A stretch of DNA of 64,000 bases from Oreohelix idahoensis (GCA_024509875.1 JAMPIV010019879.1:412001-476000), one strand, 5' to 3'; positions 42,567-54,571 are shown, numbered from the stretch's first letter. A program made the numbers and translations. The notes: generated by a model from the letters alone, not told the origin.

Positions 42567-44985
42567 TGTCGTGGAATATTCTAATCCACATATATAAATT
42601 ATTAGGTAAATATGAAGCCTAACAAATAAAATTAATAAAGAAAAGAGCAATGGTAAATAACAGTGCTGTCACAATGACTGTACTCGAAATCCCCTTGTTT
42701 TCTACTGCGTATGCAAATTGTAACGTTTCACGTTGATATTAAAGGCCTTCTGCAACATACACGCGTTTCCCAAACACACAATAAAATGTGCTGCCTTTCT
42801 AAGAAAAACCTTGAAATATGCAAGTTGACCTAAATTTTAAATTCCATTCATGTCTTTTTCTACACTATGTTACCAAGATCAAAAGACAGATGGACTAAAG
42901 GATAGCGAGAAGGGAGGGCTGAAAATCAGGAACGCATGCAACACGCGTCGCGCGATACACAAATGCTACCATCACGCGTGTAAGACTACATGCACTAACT
43001 TTTTTTCAGACGAACAGTGATAAAATACACTACCCTTCCCAGAGTTAGGTTTTAAAATCACAAAAAACGCTTATTAGGAAAGATAACAATAGATGGGTTT
43101 ACGGTTGAAAACATAACAGTACCCAGACAGCACATCTTCGAAACAGGAGGTAGAAAATACATATTTTGAACGCAGCCACGTAGCTCTTTTAAATTTGGAT
43201 ATTTGGGTTCCTTAGGGCTTGCTGACCAAGAATATGTAAAACGTTACGCAAATAGTCCAGGAATTAATAAATTATAACCAAAATAAAATAGTGGGGATGC
43301 CTGACAGCATGGAATCATTTCTGCTCATAAAATTTTTTTATAACGTGTTTGAAAAAAATCTTACGTTACAGAATTAGCCTACCATGTAAACTCCAAATTG
43401 ATTGGAGCGCAACAAATGAAAGACTAACCACGATTGGTCGGGCTATAAATACTATCTTTCGTTGTTAGGGGAGACGTGAAAAGGTAACATTTTTTCAAAC
43501 ACTTGTCGAAACGTGGCCTCATTGGCTAGACTCGCTGATATACTCACTTAGGAGCGTTAGTTCGAGACCACTAGTGCAAATAATCTTGATAAAGCAACAG
43601 TGCGTTGAAGCCAGCTCATATTTGGGTTAAATAAAAGCCTGGAACATAAGCAGATGGGAATTTGTGCCAGTAAATGTGCCAGAATTCATTGCTAATCAAC
43701 GTATCTGTGTTTATTCTATGAATTGTGGTAAGCTTGAACCATTCAGTATCTTTTAATGAAAATTGAATGTAAATTGTTAATTTATGCCTGTATATATATG
43801 TGTAGTTCAGTGGCAAACAGGAGATAAAGCCTATAATGCTCCAGCCTGAACAGAGGGTGTCGAAGGGAAGTAAAACGGCATGGAATGGCCAAATAGTACA
43901 CTGACACCTGGATGATTGACTAGAAAGAAATAATGCTGGAAGTGCAGAGGCGTGGTAACCATTAAGGAGGTAAATACTGGTATAAAGTATTTCAGATGAA
44001 GCTGACAGTTGGCCTAACGCTCTGAACTCAATGTTTGTGATGTATTGTGCTCTGTGTAGAACTAGAGTATCAATTAGTTATGAAGTAGAAGGTACATCCT
44101 TCTTGTTTTCAGGGACCGTGGTCTTGATGGTACTGAGCAGCACCTGGTCAGAGCTTTGCTGAATCCAGAGTCGGACAGCATACTCCTTGGTCTTTTTAGC
44201 TATCAGTGAGGTGTCTCCAGAGCCCAGGGGAGAATTCGAGCAGAGGAGTCCTTTCCTGCCGCCATCACGCAAGATAAGCTGATTTGGCCAGCTGAGCTCA
44301 ACATTATGCCCCCTCATCTTGAAATGACTTTGTAAAAATAACATTCAGAGGGGAATTTAATTGTCTTAATATCAGGAACTGAGAACATATCCAATACTAG
44401 TCCCAAAAGACAAACTATTGAAGTCATGATGACAAATACCAACAGAGCTTGAACAAAACAAAACCAGTATTACCTCATATTACCACTACACAACTGACAC
44501 ACATAGGATATTTTTAATAATATATATGTCACTACAATATTCATATTGATAAAGTCTGTACATATACTTGTAATTAAAATTGATTGTGATTCCTGGTTCC
44601 TTTGTATTTGAATCAGGACACATATACCTTTATGATAACAATGAATACATATTGTTATTTGAAAAGTTATCAGTGACTCCTTAAGATATTCTCATAGAGT
44701 GTTATATGTATGTGAGTGTCACAGTGTTGTCAAGAGTAGTGGATTAAATTAAATTGTTTATCTGTCTGTTGTTGTGACTTACACTTCATCATACACATAC
44801 CCTAGACACATAACGTAGTCATCACATCTATTCCAGAATAATTCTGACTGAGATATATAGATATGTGGTAGCAAGTAAGGTTATCTATAATACACTACTC
44901 TTAATAGATATAGATACCTTCACAGCTGATCTCAGTCAGTACACTAAGTCCCCTATAAATATTTATAACATCCCACTTCACCACA
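42567..44985 (+). repeat. 3' LTR of element 1 (2419 bp)
   Basis: It ends CACCACA and is followed by the TSD CCTGG. It is one base longer than the 5' LTR after four small indels. Confidence 0.93.
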
Positions 44986-45085
44986 CCTGGGTTGAAAAAA
45001 AATAACAAAAGGTCAAGTATCACCATCTCTGGCGGAAGGCCAGTTAGCACTTGAACCACCACAACATATGAAGGATTAACTCTGA

Positions 45086-45420
45086 CTAAATAAAATCAAT
45101 ATAACTACTAGTGCCGTATAAACATACACGGCCACAGTATTTAGGAGCCAATTTTCCTCTACATTTAGTGAGTGCAGTACTTCTCTGTTGGTCTTTTTTT
45201 TCTGTCCAGGGTATTCTCAACATCCTTCTGTAGCATTTCATTTCGAATGATGTAATCTTTTTTGCAACTGTTTTATTGAGTGTCCGTGTCTCGCGGCCGT
45301 ATGTTGCTACTGGGAATATACAGGGTGTCCGAAAAGTTACTTTGCACTTGAATATACGGCAGACTCGAGTAGCGGTTTTGATGTGAGAGTTGTTCATTCT
45401 ACCCTAGGCGTGACCTTGAC
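45086..45420 (-). pseudogene. LINE G RT C-terminal fragment with a TIR-like insert
   Basis: The reading gives PVATYGRETRTLNKTVAKK and SFEMKCYRRMLRIPWTEKK, a LINE C-terminus of yet another family. Inside it, at about 45319-45358, is TACAGGGTGTCCGAAAAGTT, which looks like the terminus of a mariner-type element but has no partner here. Between 45380 and 45480 the words GTGAGAGTTGT and CCCTAGGC are duplicated. Confidence 0.6.
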
Positions 45421-46989
45421 AACAGACGAGAGCAATGTTTTTTTTTATGTGAGAGTTGTCTGTTCTTCCCTAGGCTTGGCGGTGTTGGCAGTCGCCCAAG
45501 CATCAGTGGGTAGACGTCATTCGGAGTAAAGCGTTGTTGAACTGCAGTCCAGGTTTAATTGTCTTGGCCAAACGACAATGGTGTTTCACGGCTGTTTGCG
45601 AGCGATCTTTTAGTTTTCTCTGACCGCGCTATTTATAGCTATCGTGACAGAGGTCACGTGGTCAACTTCCTATCGAGAAAAAAAATGTGTTTACTTTTGA
45701 TAGGGCTTAATTAATGATTTTAGGCTACTTTATTATTATAAATACCGGCTTTAATTTTGCGTAAAGCTAGACTAGAAATGTTAGAGTAAATTTTAGAACA
45801 AGAACAAACATTTTATCACAATTAGAACAGAAGATATAATAGTCTGAAATAGTGTAAAATTTACGTTTTTTAAATATTTTGTTATGGTTTGTTTCTAATG
45901 CAATTTACACTAAAACGATCACAATCAACATGCATAACAAATTACAGAAATCAAAAGTAGAAAACCTGCAGAAAATGGATATCATAGTTTTTTTTTTTTT
46001 TGTTTCATGCGTCAAACATTAATTATTGAAACATTAAATTGCAAGTCCACATTTATTACCTTAAAATAACACACCCAATTGTCCCCAAAACATGAGAGCT
46101 AACAATTATCTCAATCATACATCACGATGGTCATGTAAAAATGAGTATGGTCATGAGTAAAACGAAATGTTCAATTTAATAAATACTCGTAAATAGGTGT
46201 ATTTAATAAATACACCTATTAAATGATTTCCACACTCTGTTAATTCTGTCACTCTCACGCAACAACTGCCATAATTTGCTCTAGCCCCAAAATTTCTCTC
46301 AATTATCATTCACACTTCCTTTTTTAATAGGAGGAATCTGTACATTCACAGATGGAGAAATTTGTAACAAATGAGTTTCCATTATAAATTTTAATTGTGA
46401 AGTTATATTTTTAATACCGCTGGCGCGTCTTTCAATTTTGGAAATAGTGGAATGTACAAATTCTCCTCTCATGTGCCTGTTGCAGGTCTAGTGAGTCAGT
46501 TGATGTTCCAACAATATGTTTCCTAACAGTGTGGAGAAATTGAGATCGCTTACGTTTTGTTGGCGTTCTGGTGACTGATGTTTCTCTTCTATGTGTAATT
46601 AGTTTTTGTAGTACAATAGGCTGTCCTCTGGATTTGCATTTTATGATATTATTCTTTGCTGTTTCTAGTTTTTTTTCTAACAATGGATGTGAATAGGGTT
46701 TCTTCCTGTTGTGTTAGTGGTTGTGAAGGTGGCTTAGCAAATAACTGTTGTACTGTGATGTCGCTTTTGAAGACAGGCGAGGTGGATGTACTTGTCGTAT
46801 GTATAACTGACTTGGTAGGTGTAGATGTGGCAACAAAAACTGGCATGCTAGGGTGAGTTGTGTTATCCACCTCCAAATGAATAATGGTATCGCCTTTAAT
46901 GTGAGCTGACACATCATCAACCTCCAGCTGAACAATATCATCACTAGTGTGGGCAGGCACATCAACCTCCTGCTGTACAGAGCTATCCT

Positions 46990-47104
46990 GACTACAGCTA
47001 ACTGACTGACTACAGCTAACTGACTGACTACAACTGACTGCTGACTACAACTAATTGACTGACTACAACTAACTGACTGACTACAACTAACTGACTGACT
47101 AGAC
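46990..47104 (-). repeat. 18-bp tandem repeats encoding SVSCSQ
   Basis: CTGACTACAACTAACTGA on the + strand recurs about six times with small variations. One unit is short, which shifts the frame of the RAG1-like gene. Confidence 0.85.
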
Positions 47105-47366
47105 ATGGAGGGGTCAGAAAGAACATCACAGGGGATAGAGCAGCTTTTTGTTTTTAAAACACCAAAAGATGTCTTTGCAAAATAATTGCACAGTTGACAT
47201 TCACTTATAGTTAAATTATGGTCATAGTCTTTCCAGATGTGCTGACTGTTTTCCGATAGTAACTTGGCTGTTTCAAGACATTTCTCATTATGCCTCCTTT
47301 TTGCGTTTTGTATTGGTAAGTAACACTTTCTACAAAATATAGTCGAATGCTCTGTCGGTTTATCAT

Positions 47367-47422
47367 TCTTCTTCTTCGATCCTTAGCCACCGACCGTCAA
47401 AGCAGTCAGTGGCAAACATCTA
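47367..47422 (-). mobile_element. 56-bp LINE B micro-insertion in the RAG1-like gene
   Basis: Forty-odd bases match the LINE B 3' end (CCACTGACTGCTTTGACGG through the GAAGAAGAA tail, on the - strand). TTTATCAT on both sides (47359-47366, 47423-47430) is the TSD. About nine filler bases lie at the truncated 5' end. Removing the insert and one TSD restores a continuous reading frame. Confidence 0.85.
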
Positions 47423-48558
47423 TTTATCATCTGATACGTTAATTCCAAACACAAAGAACAGATCACTAACGTAATTCGAACAGTTCAGTGCATTCCGTTT
47501 TGAACTTTTTGTTTGGGAAGTTAATGCTCTCTTGCCACAGGCTCTGCACAGTGCACTGGCACAATTCATATGATGCAACAAAGTATGTTCCTTTTCGTTG
47601 TTATGTAGTATAGTTTACTTGTATATGTATAAAGATAATGGAATATTTGGGAGTATCACGTCTAACACAACGCTGAAGAATGCTTTATCTGTGAATGAAA
47701 GAAGATATACAAACAGTTATTTAGAATTCTTTGGCAGCCATCTTGTGCACAGGATTGTCTATCAAAGAACACTAATGGAACAGTCCTTATCTCACACACA
47801 ATAAAAAAAAGACATTCATATTTTAAATACAAAATTAACAAGACTTGAAAGATAGATCAAAGTATGTGGAAGTAATCTATCTATAGATTTACATGTTTTC
47901 TGACGCTTATATACGTAGCTAAATATCATTATAAATGAATGAAAATGCAAAAACAGATGGTGCTTTACAAAAAGTTATTTTTTACAACCTTATTTATTAA
48001 GATTTGCGAGTATAAGAAATGCGTTTACATTGATTTAAATGTTATAAAATCTGGTGAAAATATGCTTGTTCTTGTAATGCCAAACTCACAAAACTGACTA
48101 CCACACATTCTCAAGATATGAAACCAAAAAAAAAGTATGTGGAAATAATCTTTAGCTTCCCTTCGAGAAGTCTATGTAATTATAAACTCATATGAATGGG
48201 CCGATTTTTAGATATTACATTAATAAATAGATTACTTCTGTTATGAATTTCCTCAAATGATGACGCTGTTTTCAAAAGTCTGTAACTCCGTCAAATATAA
48301 TTTCAAACAAATAAAAATGGAATAAAAAATAGAACACAGAACAAAGTTATAGTACACAAAAGAATTTTAGCGCTATGTTTATCCAGAACGAGTGTGTAAT
48401 GATTTATATATTAACGATTTTACACGCACATCAGCTGATTTTCCCCGCCAAAACCCTCAGTAGTCTTTTACGGTGCACGTGAAGATTTATTACCCGGTGT
48501 CAGAAGTCCAGTCACTGAAACTAAAAGAGCGCTCTGGTATATGGCACAAACAGCCGTG

Positions 48559-50278
48559 GTTTACGATTGAAGAAAGAGTATTACTGGTGAAACATGTGTT
48601 TTTTAACGGTAATAAACTGGCAACAAAGTAGGAATTTTCAGCAGATAAAACAGAATGTTAGGCAGAGTTGTGTGCTGCCATCTATCTGATCAATCTGTGC
48701 AGTGAAAATTTCACGAGAGAAGACGCAAAGGAATATCAATTGGTGGGCATAATATAAACAACTTGCTATATACTGATGAAAGTCTTAATAGCAAACAGTG
48801 AACAGAATATGCATAAGACAGTTGTAGCTACTTGTGCCCACATACACTGAACAGTAGATCAATGTTTCTGTCACATAATTGGGTTCGCTCTCTTTTCCTC
48901 TCCGGCAGTATTGTTATTTTAGTCATAGTTTGCACTTCTTCTCCGAAATAATTCGTCTTGTCTGTTTACCTGACCATCCATGCTGAGAGAGTAGACAGGT
49001 CATGCAATATTGACCGACTGTCATGTTGGTAAAATTCTCGTGTACCAAACATTGGGCGAGTCGGATTAACACGACGTACGCTCAGCAAGTTTATTTAGCG
49101 CTGATATGGCTATTGTGATTCACTAATTACTGTCGTGAAGAGCCACAGCCCAGATGGTTAAACGAGGGTCGGTGTTTGCACAAGGACAGGGAGATAAATT
49201 ATCCGTCTGCGGACATGTTACAGACATGCACCTGAAAGACGGAATGTTTTAATAGCTTCCGGACAGAAGTGTTACGAAGAAATTATTTGTGATAATGTAG
49301 GGAATTGTAGTGCAATCATTACCGCAAATCGATGGATATACCAATTCCATATTTGGAAAGTGACCTTTTAAATAACACGCAGAATTTTCTTATGAGGAAT
49401 TTTTTTAAATAGACCCCATCAAACCATGCATGATTGTAACTATTGGCCGGCATTCGAGATGTAAACATAACAACATTTCTGATTGAAACCTGGTCTAATA
49501 GTAAACAACGTGCGGGGAACGAAAGTTGCAATATAACCTACCACTTTAGTTGGGTGAAAGCACTGGGAAATTCAATTCGTCAAGAGAGCAGCCAGAGTAA
49601 AGGATAAGATCAGAATTCCAATTATCGGACCGGACCTTGTTTGAGCATCTTGAGGACTTAATATATATCCCACGAAAACTCTACCTTTATTAACACGGAA
49701 AACCGGAATCCTAGGAATCTGAACACGAAGTTAGAGTGGGAACTTACTGTAAAGTAACACCCCAGACCGCATGTAAGAGGCATCTTAACCAAGTTGCCTT
49801 AAGTGCTTCTCTGAGCCAGGAGTCTGTGATCCCAAAGACAATTTTATGATGAGTTGTACATTTATAATTCTATATTTTACATTATTAACACGTGAAATAA
49901 TATGTATATATTGATATGTGAATATTAATACGTGAAAACTGCTAGTGGATGTCCAAGCCATACGAGGCTTGCAACCTCAGCATATAGAATGATGATTTCA
50001 TGAACCACCACTGCAAGGGCTGGTGACTGCTTTATGCGGGTTTCTTATAGAGAACCAAAAACAGGTAGTCCCAAGTTCCACATGGAGTGAATGATGAGAG
50101 AAATGATGTACATACTTATTATATTGTTAACCTTTTCAACCAATGTAGAGGTAAATGTACACCTATTCAGTTTGAATGTAATGAACGTTTTCCGCTCACT
50201 GGGATTAAGATTAATTCTCAGAGAGAATAAAGTTCTGAGGTAGATGGGATGGTGGAATGAAAAGAGGTGGGGGGGGGG
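48559..50278. other. Unassigned region
   Basis: No exon or repeat copy was recognised. It ends in a G-run (about 50268-50281) directly before the next LTR element. Confidence 0.4.
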
Positions 50279-50283
50279 GGGCA

Positions 50284-50990
50284 TGTTATGAGTAAAGTTC
50301 ATAACATGTATGTCGATATCAATACAGCTCGACATGTAGTTGATTTGTTTATGAGACCGTTGCCCTGGTTTCAGAAAATGTCGTCATTACTTTTGGTGGC
50401 CTAAAATTGCAGACGCCAGTTTTGCAGTCTGCTAACTAAAGCGTCCCTTGGCTTGGGGATTCGCTGTGTGTCTATTCAAGGCGTTGGATGTATGTGTTTT
50501 GTGCTCCTGAATGTTTGAAGATTTACTGGTCATATTCCTTTGTATTCCATCACTGGATCCTCCATACACCTCCGTGTGAGGATGCCAGTATTTATGTAAG
50601 AGGAATGATGTGTGACCTGATGAACGTGAGTTGAATTATTATAATAAAAACTGTGTGGAAATGTCTTCGACATCTTTCCAGTACAAGACTGTACAGCGAC
50701 ACTAGAGACTGTCTAGTTGATGCCATAACTTTATGTGCATATTATCAAGATATAATTGGAGCTTCATGATGTGTAATAAATCGTTATGTGAATCGTCCAA
50801 TCTGGCCTTTGGAGTATCATTCATGTTTTGAAGTATACGGCTTTTTGGGCGGGGATTGAATGGACATACCCTTATCTATGCTTGGTTTGGAATCTGTGTA
50901 TGATTCCATGTGATATTAATCAAAATATATATATGAAGGACCTCTACTTCAATATAAGAATATAAGCCCATAAAAGAGCATGCCGTATCA
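50284..50990 (+). repeat. 5' LTR of element 2 (707 bp)
   Basis: It opens with the imperfect palindrome TGTTATGAGTAAAGTTCATA(ACA) and ends GCCGTATCA. It is preceded by the TSD and by a G-run. The part from about 50325 to 50760 is missing from the 3' LTR. Confidence 0.85.
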
Positions 50991-50991
50991 A

Positions 50992-51010
50992 TGGGGGCCA
51001 AAGCCTACGG
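50992..51010 (+). promoter_or_regulatory. Candidate primer-binding site of element 2
   Basis: TGGGGGCCAAAGCCTACGG begins one base after the 5' LTR and starts with TGG. The tRNA was not identified. Confidence 0.5.
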
Positions 51011-52081
51011 ATCTTTGATATCCAGCTAGAAAGAAGAATTTTTTCAAGTACATGAAAATTTCCAAGATGGCGACCTGCATCGTCTGCCGATCGATATGAA
51101 GAATTGAGGAACGTTATTTCAAGAAGTATTGTTTACTACACTTCAAAGTTGAAGTTATCATTCAGGAAAAGACTTTCCTGTACTACATACGAGTTCCTGT
51201 ATTACATTTGATGCCTGAAGATGGCGTATTTTATGAAGATGATGGGCCAAAGCGATGTCCTTTTCAAGTCAGCTGTTCGTGACGTCTAGGCCTAACCTGG
51301 TCTATTTTGAAAGATCTTCATCGTTCCTTGCTGAGAGTCACGTGGAATCCAGGAGGAAATTTTTACTGGCATAACAGATAGGTTACGTACAGCCTGTGTT
51401 ACGGATGAGACTGTTTGCCAGAGTTTTTTTTGGCCATAATTGTATTTTCGTGTTTTAATGTGCTGTACCTAGTGGGAGGCTGGTGGGACCTGTGAATTTT
51501 CTTCATACCTAGTCTATATGGTCGAGAAAATTCATAGGCGTTCGTTAGGGTTTGGTTTATGATCTTCTCAAATAGCGGGGCCGGCATTACAAAGCTGTGA
51601 GTTATCTGCTGCTATTAAGATCACCATTACCTCTGTTTGTTAGGTGTGCAGTATTGGTAATTGTAAAGTTTGTTTTTGTGGTTTAGTCAATTGTAATTTT
51701 TTTATTCAGTTAATATCAATTATTGTTTGTGGAATTGTTGATCTTATCTTGCTATCCCTAAGTTATTAGATGTTATACATGTTGTAAACTCGTGATTATC
51801 TTGTCATATGTGTGATAGAGCTACATTTTATTCAATTGTTCTAATTCAGATATTTCTGCCTTAGTATTTTCTTCATTTAGCTCTTGTCACTGTATTAAGT
51901 CAACTTGTTCGTATATCTGTTCTTTATTGCTCCATAAGTAACATCTACTATAATATCTATTATTGCATACAGTTGGGTGATTTTGAAGTGGTGAAATAAT
52001 TGTTGAATATATTGCTGACATATTCATTATATAAAACTTACATTATTGTATAGCTATTGGAAAGCACAATAATTGTAAAAT
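51011..52081. other. Untranslated leader of element 2
   Basis: About 1.1 kb between primer-binding site and gag with no open frame of note. Confidence 0.5.
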
Positions 52082-53230
52082 ATGGCTACCTTGGAGTCTT
52101 TTATTAAGGCTGGAAAGGATTTTGGATTGGAGGGTGAAGCTTTAAAGGATTTTGCATTAAAGAAGCTGGAGGAAAAGGAACTCGGAGATCAAAGACATTT
52201 AGAGAGAGAGGTGACTTCCGGTTTTCAAACGTAGTGAACAGGTGTGGATTGCATACCGAAAGCTTCCAGAGAGAGAGGAGAAGAAAGCAGCTGAAGAATT
52301 AGCTGATAAAAGAAGACAGGAGGAATTAGCTGAAAAAAGGAGACAAGAAGAAATGGCTCTTGAGGAAAGGAGAAGAGCAGAAGATATGGCTCTTGAAAAA
52401 GAAAAATTGGCCTATGCTAAAGCTCAGGCTGAGATAAGAGCTCAACAAGAACTGAGAATGGCAGAATTGGAAATTGAAAAATTGAGACTATTACAACCAC
52501 AGGTTAATCCTATGCATGGCGAGGTTAGAAATAAAGATCATTCTGCTAATTTTAAGATCAATCTGCCAAAATTTAACTCAAGTATCGATGATATTTCATG
52601 CTTCCTCAACAGATATGAGACCTATTGTCAGGAGTTTAATATTGATAGAGCTAGGACTATCTGATTTGATTATGAGAGACAAGGTTTTGTCTTCTATTAG
52701 TGGAGAATTTTTGTCATTCCTGCAGGAGAGGAAACCAGAGAATTTAGCTAACCTTGAAACTCTTGGTCGTCAATATCAAGTTGCTCATCCGAGTAGAAAC
52801 CTTATTAAGAATAACATTAAGGATTCCCTGCCAGTGGCATCTGCTAGGACTGTAAATTATAATACACCTAGGCAGAGATCTAACAGCATTGAAAAAATTA
52901 TAGAGTTAATCAAAACCATAACTATGGCAATAACAGAGGCAGGTATAATTTTAACAAAGAATTCCAACAGCCTCAAAGAAATTATAACTCTTATGATGAT
53001 GGATATTATAATCCACAGTCATTTTTCAGATCTAATGATTTTCAAAATAGAGGAGGATATAATGCCAGATCAGGCAGAGGACAAAGGTCATTTCATAGAA
53101 ATAATGGCAATTCTTATAATAATAGAGGTCCTCAACAGAACAATAATTTCAGACAGTCAAGGAACCCTGAACGTTCAAATGCTGTTGTACATGTTGGTGA
53201 CAATAATCCCGTTTAGAATAATAATGGTTT
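52082..53230 (+). pseudogene. gag of element 2 (frameshifts)
   Basis: The start MATLESFIKAGKDFGLEGEA parallels the gag start of element 1 (LGLDGQVMVAYV). A stop and shift follow at about 52230, then a charged coiled coil (EELAEKRRQEEMALEERR) in frame 52242-52664 and FKINLPKFNSSIDDISCFLN, the start of a capsid region. Further capsid and Asn/Gln-rich parts are in other frames to 53230. No clear zinc knuckle remains. Confidence 0.75.
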
Positions 53231-53348
53231 AGCTCATGCAAATTCATGTATTGTTGATCTATCCAACAGTGCTAATTATTCTGAATGTAACTCTTTGTTT
53301 TAGCCACAGGGAGTTCTAAGGCTTCTATGTGGACATCCATTACCAGTC

Positions 53349-53860
53349 ATGTCCTCATATGATGGAACAGGTTCACTGGTGCTTAATAAAGGCTTTGTGA
53401 ACAAACTAGTGTCACTTTTGAGGGACACAGGTTGTACCATGATTGGAGTGCGTAGGTCGTTGGTGGATCAGTCAGATTATACAGGAAGAGAGGTGAAATG
53501 CATTACATTTGGAGGCACAGTGGAATACTATCCAACTGCGGAAGTATTTTTGGATACACCGTACTTTACAGGAAGAACTCTCGTGTGCCTGTTGAATAGT
53601 CCCATCGCAGGAATTACCCTAGGAAATATTCCTGGCATTCGTGAATGTACAAAGGATGATATTCAAAAATGGGAACAACAGCATCTCATATGTGCAAATG
53701 CTGTTACAACCAGAGCTCAGGCTCGTGCTGAATTGGATAGTCACATCCAAAGTGATAATGTTGTAGATGAGGTGATGAATGATGAGAATGACATTGAAGA
53801 GGTGGTGAAATTTTCAGGATTAAACAAAAGCTTTTGTCGCACTTCTTTTGGCCTGGTAAG
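53349..53860 (+). pseudogene. Aspartic protease of element 2
   Basis: The frame reads KLVSLLRDTGCTMIGVRR, the DTG being the catalytic Asp loop of a retroviral-type protease that matures gag and pol, followed by VKCITFGGTVEYYP (flap-like) and TGRTLVCLL and an ITLGNIPG near the second half. It continues into a VTTRAQARAE linker leading to integrase. This domain is missing in element 1. Confidence 0.78.
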
Positions 53861-53869
53861 ACAAAAGAT

Positions 53870-54571
53870 CTTCTTCTTCTTCGATCCTTAACCACCGACC
53901 GTCAAAGTAGTCAGTGGCCATCACGCCTAGTGGCGTCTTGTAGGGCAACAACAAATTGATTCCACCTTGCACGGTCGGTGGCCATCCTTCGCACAGTGCC
54001 CCAACTCTGGTTCACTCCCTGCATCCCAGCCTCCACAGCCCCCCGCCAAGCCGTTTTCGGTCGGCCTCTCTTTCGCCCTCCCTCAGGGGTCCAAAGCACA
54101 GCTGTTCCCGTGATGGCACCGGGGTCTCCCCCGAGGACATGACCAACCCAGCCCCAGCGTCTGCCAGCTATGATGGTATGCATGTCCTCTTGCTTGCCAC
54201 GAGCAAGCAGATCTCGGCCGGCGATGGCATTCGGCCAAAAGACTCGGTGAATTTCTCCCAGGCATGTTGTGCGAAAAGAGGACAATTTTGACATTTCCTT
54301 CTCTGTGACTCTCCAGCACTCCGCACCACAGAGAAGCACAGAAAGCACGCAACTCTGGTATAATCCCAATTCTGCGCCCGTGCTGCATTGGGAGGACTTC
54401 CAGATGTTACCTAGGCCAAAGAAGGCCGTTCCTGCCTTATTCATTCTGATGTTGATGTCTTTGCCTGCCCCACCATCTGGTGCCACTATGCCCCCTAGGT
54501 ATGCGAAGGCATCCGTCCGCACCAGCCGCCGATTCCCTACTGACATGGGCCCAGGGCCGCTCACACCGAGT
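53870..54571 (-). mobile_element. LINE B2: 702-bp copy with A-to-G hypermutation
   Basis: A 10-bp TSD GACAAAAGAT is at 53860-53869 and 54572-54581. It is colinear with LINE B1 4704-5410. On the element's sense strand (-) nearly all differences are A in B1 and G in B2; I count roughly 70 of them against two or three others, concentrated from about 53985 to 54570. Protein consequences are R to G, N to G, Y to C and T to A at positions conserved in other LINEs (for example VLLYGAECW to VLLCGAECW). Its frame (54576-53911) stays open because A-to-G changes rarely create stops. Confidence 0.88.

Larger units (their letters stand above)
33177..44985 (+). mobile_element. LTR element 1: complete Ty3/gypsy-class retrotransposon with integrase before RT (Gmr1-type order)
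   Basis: This 11.8-kb insertion has a perfect 5-bp TSD CCTGG (33172-33176, 44986-44990) and 2.42-kb LTRs starting TGTCGTGG and ending CACCACA. The internal order is gag, integrase zinc-binding domain, [integrase core missing, LINE C1 inserted], integrase C-terminus, RT and RNase H, then LTR. This integrase-RT order is that of copia elements, but the RT and RNase H are of Ty3/gypsy type, as described for Gmr1-like elements. No protease motif (DTG/DSG) is seen between gag and integrase. The LTRs differ by only about four small indels, so insertion is recent, yet the internal region is defective. Confidence 0.92.
46432..47569 (-). pseudogene. RAG1-N-terminus-like protein of the transposon (three lesions)
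   Basis: The ATG at 47569 begins MNCASALCRACGKRALTS, a CxxC. After the 56-bp LINE B insert comes HSTIFCRKCYLP with RRHNEKC, then HIWKDYDHNLTISECQLC, giving CxxC, CxxC..H...C and CxxC groups in the order and spacing of the RAG1 N-terminal zinc-binding region. A repeat encoding SVSCSQ, an acidic Thr/Ser region and a basic C-terminus (RRETSVTRTPTKRKRSQF) follow, ending HYFQN. No DDE core is present, as expected for a protein that is only the N-terminal half of RAG1. The frame is broken by the LINE insertion, by a short unit in the 18-bp repeat, and by one indel near 46665. The RAG1 likeness is from recognition of the Cys/His pattern and needs a profile search. Confidence 0.65.
45587..48558 (-). 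mobile_element. N-RAG-type DNA transposon with CAC termini (2.97 kb)
   Basis: The left end is CACGGCTGTTTG (45587-45598) and the right end its exact inverse CAAACAGCCGTG (48547-48558). After an offset the arms match again (GAGCG[A/C]TCTTTTAGTTT). GTTT flanks both ends (45583-45586, 48559-48562), a 4-bp TSD. The single - strand gene encodes a RAG1-N-terminus-like protein. From memory, a molluscan transposon called N-RAG-TP (Aplysia) encodes such a protein, and Chapaev elements have 4-bp TSDs. No catalytic transposase core is present in this copy. Confidence 0.8.

Noticed and set aside
45319..45358. Complete mariner-type element beginning CAGGGTGTCC
   Set aside because: Only one terminus could be found; no inverted partner or transposase lies nearby.
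50268..50283. Polypurine tract of another element upstream of the 5' LTR of element 2
   Set aside because: The last five bases are the TSD of element 2, and the upstream sequence shows no element features, so the G-run is probably host sequence at the insertion site.
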